From NCBI GenBank assembly GCA_036936605.1, contig JAUPFV010000005.1:58362742-58426741 (forward strand): a DNA stretch of 64,000 nt. The letters run 5' to 3'. Under the pieces are notes generated by a model, which saw only the letters and a program-made list of their open reading frames with translations, was not told the origin of the DNA and did not search any database. Every line of letters begins with the position of its first letter. Within the stretch, counting starts at the first letter, position 1. A program made the translations under genes and the position numbers. This DNA is from Limnanthes douglasii subsp. nivea. Taxonomy: Eukaryota > Streptophyta > Magnoliopsida > Brassicales > Limnanthaceae. Positions 57,395 to 64,000 of the stretch are shown piece after piece.

Positions 57395-58231
57395 TTGAGT
57401 CTTATTAACAGGTTAATTTCAAATGTTAGCATCTCTATTCTGTTGAATGGTGGATCCTTTGGGTATTTCAGAACTAAGAAATGTCTGAGACAGGGTGATC
57501 CCCTGTCTCCTAGCCTTTTTATAATTGGTGAAGAGGTCTTGATTCGTGGAATGCACAGTTTATTTGAAACCAATAAAAAGATGTCATATAATACAAGATC
57601 TCAATTGTTATTGCCTTGTCTGGCTTTCGCCGATGACATTTTAATTTTTACAAATAGTTTACATGACTCTATTAACAAGCTTAGTGTTTTTCTTGACAAA
57701 TATCAGCTTGTGTCTGGGAAATCGATAAATAAACAAAAGACTAAGCTAATTACATCATCTTCTCTTCAGCATTCGAGGGCTGCTAATTTGGAGGCTCAAA
57801 TTGGCTATAAAATTGACCATCTACCCACAAACTATCTTGGATGCATCCTGAGTAATAGTAACAAGGCCTGCAACTTCATCAAAATCATTGACATTATAAA
57901 TGATAAGATTTCTGATTGGGACTCTAAATATTTATCTTTTGGAGGTAGATTAGTTCTTATCTCTAATATTCTAATGTCCTATCCTAATTATTGGCTTCAG
58001 AACAGTATTCTTCCTAAGAGTATTATTAATAGGATTGAGAAAATTTTGAACGGGTTCTTCTGGATGTCTAAATATAATGAGCCTTCTACTCATTGGGCTA
58101 ATTGGAAGTCGATCTGTAAGCCCTTTGAGGAAGGGGGTCTTAATATCATAATCATTTCTGATATTCAATATATCTATTCTTTGAAGTTATGGTTCTCTTT
58201 TAGGAAAATGATTCTATCTGGGCCAGGATGA
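57395..58231 (+). CDS. LINE reverse transcriptase C-terminal half (open 278-aa frame)
   Basis: Motifs are KKCLRQGDPLSPSLFIIGEE, CLAFADDILIFTNS (catalytic DD), SGKSINKQKTKLI, LPTNYLGCILSNSNKA, DWDSKYLSFGGRLVLISNIL and THWANWKSICKPFEEGGLNI. This is the RT palm and thumb through the region before zf-RVT. It is intact for 278 codons and then shifts frame. The first catalytic Asp region is lost with the 5' truncation, so it cannot be active. Confidence 0.9.
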   Translation: MSLINRLISNVSISILLNGGSFGYFRTKKCLRQGDPLSPSLFIIGEEVLIRGMHSLFETNKKMSYNTRSQLLLPCLAFADDILIFTNSLHDSINKLSVFLDKYQLVSGKSINKQKTKLITSSSLQHSRAANLEAQIGYKIDHLPTNYLGCILSNSNKACNFIKIIDIINDKISDWDSKYLSFGGRLVLISNILMSYPNYWLQNSILPKSIINRIEKILNGFFWMSKYNEPSTHWANWKSICKPFEEGGLNIIIISDIQYIYSLKLWFSFRKMILSGPG

Positions 58232-59290
58232 TGCACAATACGTATTCTAAAAATATTCATCCTTTGTATGCTAATTATAATAGGTCTGGATCTCATACTT
58301 GGAGAAGATTCCTTAGTGTTAAGACTGAAGCTGAAAACTACATCAGGTGGGATTTAGGCAAAGGTGATATCGACTATTGGACGGATTATTGGCATAATTA
58401 TAAGCCTATTCATAGTGATCCATCTGAAATGAATTACCTGGAGGCTAAAGTGAGATCCTTTTGGAAGAATGGTCGCTGGGACTCTGATACTATGATTCTT
58501 TTTCTTTCCCTTGAAAGATGGAGTAATATTTAGAAGTTAAAGGTGGACAATTCAAAGAATGATATTATGATTTGGACTTGTTCAAATGATACGAATTTCA
58601 ACAGCAAAGCTACATGGAATACAATGAGACACAAGTCTAATTACTCTAGAATGTTTAAGAAAATATGGAGTCCTATCATTCCGAGGAAGTTTTCATTTCT
58701 TCTTTGGAAAGTTATAATGAACTACATCCCTATTGATTCTATTATTCGTAAAAGACATGTTCAATTGGCTTCTAAATGTTTTTTTTTGCAGAAACAGTGA
58801 AGACATTAATCATGTCCTTGTTAATTGTATTCAAGCCTGGAAAATTTGGAACCATTATAGCATCATTTTCAGGATCAATATCAGAAGAAGCATGACCCTT
58901 ACTCATGTTGTCAAAACTTGGCATGACTTTTTCAGTAGCAATTCTCACATCACTCATCTTATGCCTGCTATTATTTGCTGGTCTATTTGGTACAACCGCA
59001 ACAATGCTAATTTCAAGGGAGTTTCCTTCAATCTTAACTTAACTATAAACTATATTAATCGTACCATTTTATCTTTAAATGCTTCTATTCTTAAGGAAAA
59101 CCATTGGTTAAAGACTAAGAATGCGAGTCTGCTTATGGGTTGTCCTAATTTCAGATCTAAGCCTAGTTATAATACCTGGAAGCCTCCGATTGATGGTCGT
59201 ATCAAGCTGAACTTCGATGCATCAGTTTTGAGAAATGCGGAGGCTAGTGGTGCTGGAATCTTCAGGAATCACCTTGGGGAGGTCTTGTAG
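58228..59290 (+). pseudogene. LINE linker and zf-RVT domain
   Basis: The frames 58228-58533, 58543-58800 and 58733-59290 cover SGSHTWRRFLSVKTEAENYI, IIPRKFSFLLWKVIMNYIPI and INHVLVNCIQAWKIWNHYS. The last leads to the RNase H start WKPPIDGRIKLNFDASV. One stop (58533) and one frameshift (near 58790, next to a T8 run) separate them. Confidence 0.8.
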
Positions 59291-59665
59291 TGCTATGGGA
59301 ATACTTATGGAAAGATGTCCCCTCTATTAGCTGAATCTCGTGCGTTGCTTGATGGATTGCTGATCTGCAAGCAGAACCACTGGCTTCATGTTGACATTGA
59401 ATCTGATTGTCAGATTCTTGTCAATTTTATTGCTTCTGGCGTTTCTCCTTGGTATCTCAGTCCAGTCATCAGGATTTGTCGAATGGCTTTCGCTTCGTCT
59501 ATGGTTATTAAGTACATCCCTAGAATCCAGAATCAGGTTGCCGATTGGCTGGCCAGATGGATTCTTAGATGCATTAATAAGCCCTCCTTCATTCAATTCG
59601 TTACTCCTTCTGAATTGAACGCGATTCTTTTTTTGGAAAGCTTAGGTTTAGGTTATGTATCTTAG
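59200..59665 (+). pseudogene. LINE RNase H domain
   Basis: KLNFDASVLRNAEASGAGIF gives the first catalytic Asp; after a stop at 59290 the 116-aa frame gives LAESRALLDGLLI (Glu), VDIESDCQILVNFI (Asp) and QNQVADWLARW (last Asp). All four catalytic residues are recognisable, so this is the best preserved LINE RNase H here. Confidence 0.85.
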
Positions 59666-60375
59666 AAAATCTGAGGTATTGCCTTTTCGTTTTTTCACGT
59701 TTTGGTGAAAGCTTTCTGGTTGAATGATTTTGGCATTTGGAGTTGTGGATTCAGGATTGGGTGCTTCTGTTGGATCATGTGGTAATTTCCGGTGGTTTGG
59801 TTGAATTCTTAGTTTTTGGGTGATCATCGATTTGGATCTTGGTGATGGAGCTTGAGGAGTTTTAATGGAGTATTTTTTGTTGGAGCTTTGGGGTTGAAGA
59901 AGAAGGTGGTGGGAAGAGAGAGTTACGATTTCAATTCGTTTTGATTTTAGGGTTTGTTTGATTTGGTACTGACTTTACCAATTCTTCAAACCTTAGAGTC
60001 TTTTTAAAGGATTATTTCTCTTGATCCCTAGTTGATTAAAAAAAAGTGATGAAATTATATATACAATATATTTTGAGAGGTGACAATTAAGCGGAAAACA
60101 CTCATCCATTTCAATATGTAATACACTATACATGCTGCCCTGTCATCGTAGGACTCGGTGCAATCTCCGGAGATCCTTCTTTCACAACATTGTTAGAAAA
60201 GACGGCAATTAAAAGTTGTAATTTTATATTGTATTAAAAAACAGATAGGATTTCGCAATTATACGAGAATAACGCACGAGAGAATAAGACGGAACTGTAT
60301 GCCATCCATGGAAGCGTGACGGCAGCATTCCAAGCGGTCAATTCGTCAGCACCCGGCGAGGTTTTGTATACAACG

Positions 60376-60493
60376 CTCATCCACCATCATACTTCCTTCT
60401 TTTACCAATACTTAGCTCCACAATTTCCAGAACTCTCATCCACCATCCTACTTACTTCTTTTACCAATACTTAGCTCCACAATTTCCAGAACT
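60376..60493. repeat. Tandem duplication, 59-bp unit, two copies
   Basis: 60376-60434 and 60435-60493 start CTCATCCACCATC and end TTTCCAGAACT, with two mismatches. It is a recent duplication. Confidence 0.92.
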
Positions 60494-61578
60494 CTCCTGC
60501 TAACAGTATAAATCAAAAACTTTTAGCTTTTGTATCTAAGGCTGCCGGTTAGATTTAAAAAACTTAAAAAAAATTGAAAAAAGAAATTACCATGCGGTCT
60601 TCTCCCGTGATACCCTAAGGAAATAAGGTACTTTGATTTATCAAAATGTACATGCAGATGGCATCTTTGTCCGCGCCGTTATTATGAGCGTCTGAGCTTT
60701 TGTTACTTTTGTTTTAGTTTTTGTGTTGCAAATTTTTTAATATCAACATTTTAAGAAAATAGGCGCTTGAGGAAAATCAAAAGACAAAATTATAACTAAT
60801 AAAATATGAAACTTAAATCACACAGTATGGATTCAAACGCTTAAGAAAAAAAAGAGTTGCTAAAAGAAAAGTCAATTTTACTCCGTGAAGTCGCATTTTT
60901 CGATTTTTAATATTTAGAAAATTGGCACTAGACAAAAACTCCAGATTATCTTTGAAATTTTATTTAATTACAAACTATGCCATTAAATACTCCATGAAGT
61001 TGCAAACAAAAAACAACTACCAATCCAACATCTAACTTCACAAAACCAACAAAAAAAATTTAAAACCACTAAACCCATAAACTTAAAAAAATATTTCATT
61101 TTCAAAGACTTAAATTTAAACTAAACTAATAAATAACTTAAATTAAATAAACTAATCAAACAACAGAAACCTAAATTGGAGACTCAAAGAGTAATAAACT
61201 AAAACTAATTAAATCCTATAAAAAAACCTAAAATGTTTCATGTAAAACAAAAAACTATATTATTAGTCATTTTTCTTTGTCTTAATCTGGATTTTGTTTA
61301 CTTGATATAATGATTGAAGGATCAACTCACAATTATAATTTTAGTTTAAATAACTTTAGTTTTACAAATGAGTGAAAGGGGTGAGAGGAGAAGACATTGA
61401 ATGCACCTATTGGATGCAACAATTGACATCAATAATTAAGATGAAAAATTAAAAGAATATGTTCACGGTTTTCTTGGAACATACCTTAAAACTCATATTA
61501 AAAACCAGAATCAAACAAACCTATCTTACCTTTCACGAACAAAACCACCCACACCTCTCCTTCCCCAAGTAATCCAAT
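60494..61578. other. AT-rich non-coding DNA
   Basis: No coding signal, RNA gene or clear repeat was seen. The composition is A-rich on the plus strand with several AAACTTAAA-type words. Confidence 0.5.
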
Positions 61579-61586
61579 CTTTCGAT

Positions 61587-61990
61587 TAGAACTGTAAGGG
61601 GCTTCCCAACCCGTTAACCCGCCCGGGACCGGACCGGTAAGGCCCGCCCAAGACCGATTCGGATAGCTTAGGGAGCGGGTTGGGAGCCAAATTTTTGGAC
61701 CGACTCTCTTACCGGTCTCGACCGATCCGCCCGGTAACTAGCCCAATAAGGGAGATATATAATTTTTTTTCTCATAATCTATGTATATTTTTAACTAAAA
61801 CCCTAAAAAAAATTATGATAAACTAACAAACCCGCCCATTAAGAGTCGGACCGGACCGACTCTATTCTTAACGAGCCGGTCCCGGTCCATAATATTTGGC
61901 TCCCTTCACTTAGCGGTCTGGCTCGACCCGCCCGGTAGCTTACCGAGTCGGTTTCGGTCCCGTCCAAATCCGAACCGACCCGACCCACTA
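61587..61990. mobile_element. Non-autonomous hAT-like element, 404 bp
   Basis: A perfect 8-bp target duplication, CTTTCGAT, flanks it at 61579-61586 and 61991-61998; 8 bp is the hAT size. The ends are TAGAACTGTAAGGGGC and, on the other strand, TAGTGGGTCGGGTCGG, sharing TAG and a similar G-rich pattern. Both ends are strikingly GC-rich with many CCGG, CCCG and GACCG words in opposite orientations. The centre (about 61755-61825) is AT-rich. This matches plant hAT-derived short elements with subterminal repeats. There is no coding capacity. Confidence 0.85.
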
Positions 61991-62063
61991 CTTTCGATAC
62001 AGACTACAGCAGTGTTCCGAATCTAGCAGTCTCAAATTATAATTTTTTTGTTCTTCGTTATTC

Positions 62064-62222
62064 GACGGCGTCCATATAGTGTTCTTCACCAATCGAAATG
62101 GCGAAATAGTTTATTCATATGCCCTTTTGTGGCGTAAGAGTCCTATTTCACGTCATGAGATGGCGTATGCATGGATCATTTCGCCATTTTGATTGGCAAA
62201 GAACATTGAATCGATGCCATCC
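62064..62222. repeat. Inverted repeat, arms about 45 bp
   Basis: The left arm (62064-62108, with GTGTTCTTCACCAATCGAAA and TGGCGAAAT) pairs with the right arm (62177-62222, read on the other strand as ATGTTCTTTGCCAATCAAAA and TGGCGAAAT). The loop is about 70 bp. The arms differ at several positions. It could be a small foldback element or a hairpin RNA source. No flanking duplication was identified. Confidence 0.65.
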
Positions 62223-62638
62223 ATTGATGGAAAGCACAAAATTTTGGGTTTGAGATGGCTGTTAGGGGTCTGGATCTCGAAGAGTTGGGTTTGGTCTGTG
62301 TTGAAGGGATGACCATGTCGAAGATTTGAGTTTTTGACTCTTTCAAAAAAAAGATGTATGGGTGACTGCTTCAGAAAAGAAAAGTTTATGGGTGGTGTCT
62401 GGTGTGGGTAAGTGAAAGGTTTTTGTTAATTACCTTTAGGTTTTTTATAGAGTTTTTATTTTAGTTAAATTTATTAGTTCAGATTTTCAATTTAGGTTTT
62501 TAAATGGAGATCCATTATAACACAATCTTCTCTCAATTCTGGAAATACAAACCACCAGCCGGATTTCGTATGTTGCTGGTGTTCCAATTTGCCGGAGTTC
62601 AGCAAACGAAACCATTTGTTGGTGCTGAGTTTGTCCGA

Positions 62639-62700
62639 GTACAGTGATAAGGTTGTCGTTTCTGCTGCTGTACAGTGTTAAGGTTGTCGTTTCTACTGCT
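62639..62700. repeat. Tandem duplication, 31-bp unit, two copies
   Basis: 62639-62669 and 62670-62700 both read GTACAGTG.TAAGGTTGTC followed by GTTTCT.CTGCT, with two mismatches. Confidence 0.92.
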
Positions 62701-63611
62701 ATTGCAGATGGGTGGGTATATTCGTAAGGTTATTGGATAGAAGAAGATAGATTTTAGTTTTAGTGGATGTTAATAGACTTAGATTATAGTGTTTAATTTA
62801 GTTTTAGTTAACTAAATATGACTTATTAGTTTAGTTTAAGTAAATATTAGGATCAATTTAGGGTTTTTAAAATTTGAGTTATTTCTAGAAAAATTAGAAA
62901 AAAGACAAAAAAAAAAAATGAAAATTATGGTAACTTCGCGGAATAATTTTTAATATTTATATATTTGTGTAAAAGGTAAAATTCACCGAGTAATTTCATA
63001 AAAACAAAAAAAAATGCGATTTCACATAATAAAATTGGCTCTTCTGTTAGCAATTCTAAAAAAAATATGCTGTTCTGGAAACAAATACGCGGTAATATAA
63101 ATAGGCACGTCTCAAACACAAAATACATAAAATAAAAGAAACGAAAGATGATTTGTCTATCAAACGAAGTATTATAGGGAAACGTGTTACTCTCCGCACT
63201 AATATTGGAATTTATTGCACTTAAATGTATTTAGTTCAAAAACACAAACTTTGAATATCACTCAATATAATATACTGATACATTATATTTTTTATATTTT
63301 AAATATTTATTAGATATAAATATATTTGATTTAAATATTGTCATGCTTTATCAATAAAATCATATATTAACTTTTTTTTTTGTAATTTTTCCGTGTTGTG
63401 TAAGTTTGTGTATCTTTTTCTCGTGTAATGTTTGTGTTTTCGAGTATTAGATGGTCCTCATGTTCAATCATGTCTTGTTTTAACGTGTGAGCGCTAGTTG
63501 ATTCTTCATCAAACTTACGCCTGTTTTTCTCTTCAGGAAAAAGTGAGTTTTTCATGTTGAGTAGATCAGAAAGCACCGAAACTATCTTCAACCCCAAAAG
63601 AAGAAGATGAT
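62701..63611. other. AT-rich non-coding DNA
   Basis: Minus-strand frames at 62925-63128 and 63367-63597 are open but carry no recognisable motif. The second is rich in Lys and Glu and could be a short exon scrap. Nothing else was seen. Confidence 0.4.
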
Positions 63612-63775
63612 TTTGTCACATTTCTATTTGCTTCACTAGATTGAGGTGAGGGACGAGGAGATTGATTTATACAAGGCATTAACGAAGTTTTACTTTATCA
63701 CATTTCTACTTACTTCATTAGATGGAGGTAAGAGATGATGAGATGGACTTTTGCGAGGCATTTGCGAAGTTTTAT
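63612..63775. repeat. Tandem duplication, 82-bp unit, two copies
   Basis: 63612-63693 and 63694-63775 share TTT.TCACATTTCTA and GA.GAGGAGAT-like words and both end GCGAAGTTTTA or ACGAAGTTTTA. The copies differ at roughly a fifth of positions. Confidence 0.8.
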
Positions 63776-64000
63776 TTGCTAAAGTTCTTTTTCAAAAGGT
63801 GTGATCAGTTATAATCATTATTAGCTAGACTAGCTTCCCAATCCGCTTGAATAACATTGTCATCTTCTTTTCGAATGTTATATGAGTTGTTTATAATAGT
63901 AAACTATTGATTTCAGTAACTACTTCGATCTTGTATATGTCGATTCATATTAAACAAGAACATGTCAATTTTTCAATCAAAGATAACCCAACTCTATACT

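Larger units (their letters stand above)
57372..60050 (+). mobile_element. 5'-truncated plus-strand LINE
   Basis: Homology begins inside RT immediately after the (TA)n run (YEFLSLINRLISNVS), so ORF1, endonuclease and the first half of RT are missing, the usual result of incomplete reverse transcription. RT, zf-RVT and RNase H follow, then a UTR (59670-60040) and an A8 run at about 60040 that may be the remnant poly-A tail. A target duplication was not identified. Confidence 0.8.

Noticed and set aside
1..64000. tRNA or rRNA genes
   Set aside because: No cloverleaf-like sequence or rRNA word was recognised; only tRNA-complementary primer sites of retroelements were seen.

Overview
This is a transposon-rich, largely non-genic window from a plant nuclear genome, almost certainly a eudicot. 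The evidence is Ty3/gypsy and Ty1/copia LTR retrotransposons with plant-type domains, several plant L1-type LINEs (DUF4283-type ORF1, endonuclease, reverse transcriptase, zf-RVT and RNase H), a short hAT-type element, AT-rich filler, and an intron-containing relic of a plant sucrose-phosphate phosphatase gene. I see no intact host gene. Domain and family names come from recognising motifs by eye; no database was searched.

Layout. 0-2 kb: minus-strand copia fragment with its leader. 3.9-8.05 kb: minus-strand gypsy element with 5' LTR, primer site, gag, protease and RT; RNase H is mostly deleted and the 3' end is missing. 8-13.6 kb: mostly unexplained, with a decayed minus-strand coding remnant (9.9-11.0 kb) and a possible LTR end (11.3-11.8 kb). 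13.85-19.66 kb: an unusual minisatellite whose unit contains a perfect short hairpin, interrupted by three copies of an exon-like block. 19.66-21.5 kb: decayed LINE. 22.55-39.5 kb: an old copia element split by a complete 10.9-kb Tat-type gypsy element (24245-35188). The gypsy insertion has 331-bp LTRs, a 5-bp target duplication (ACTTT), gag-pro-pol, and an antisense ORF with a plausible promoter of its own. 39.5-49.1 kb: LINE pieces on the plus strand, apparently one element split by a segment carrying the sucrose-phosphatase pseudogene. 48.3-52.3 kb: a local tandem duplication. 49.65-57.0 kb: a minus-strand LINE. 57.3-60.05 kb: a 5'-truncated plus-strand LINE. 60-64 kb: AT-rich DNA with short tandem duplications, a 404-bp hAT-like element with a perfect 8-bp target duplication, and an inverted repeat.

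The layers can be ordered. The copia LTRs differ by roughly a fifth and its genes are wrecked. The gypsy element inside it has LTRs differing at about 14 of 331 positions, and a 424-bp duplication inside that element differs at about 12 positions. The items that most deserve follow-up are the hairpin minisatellite with its embedded domain blocks, the antisense gene of the Tat element, the sucrose-phosphatase relic, and the microhomology-bounded duplication at 48-52 kb.
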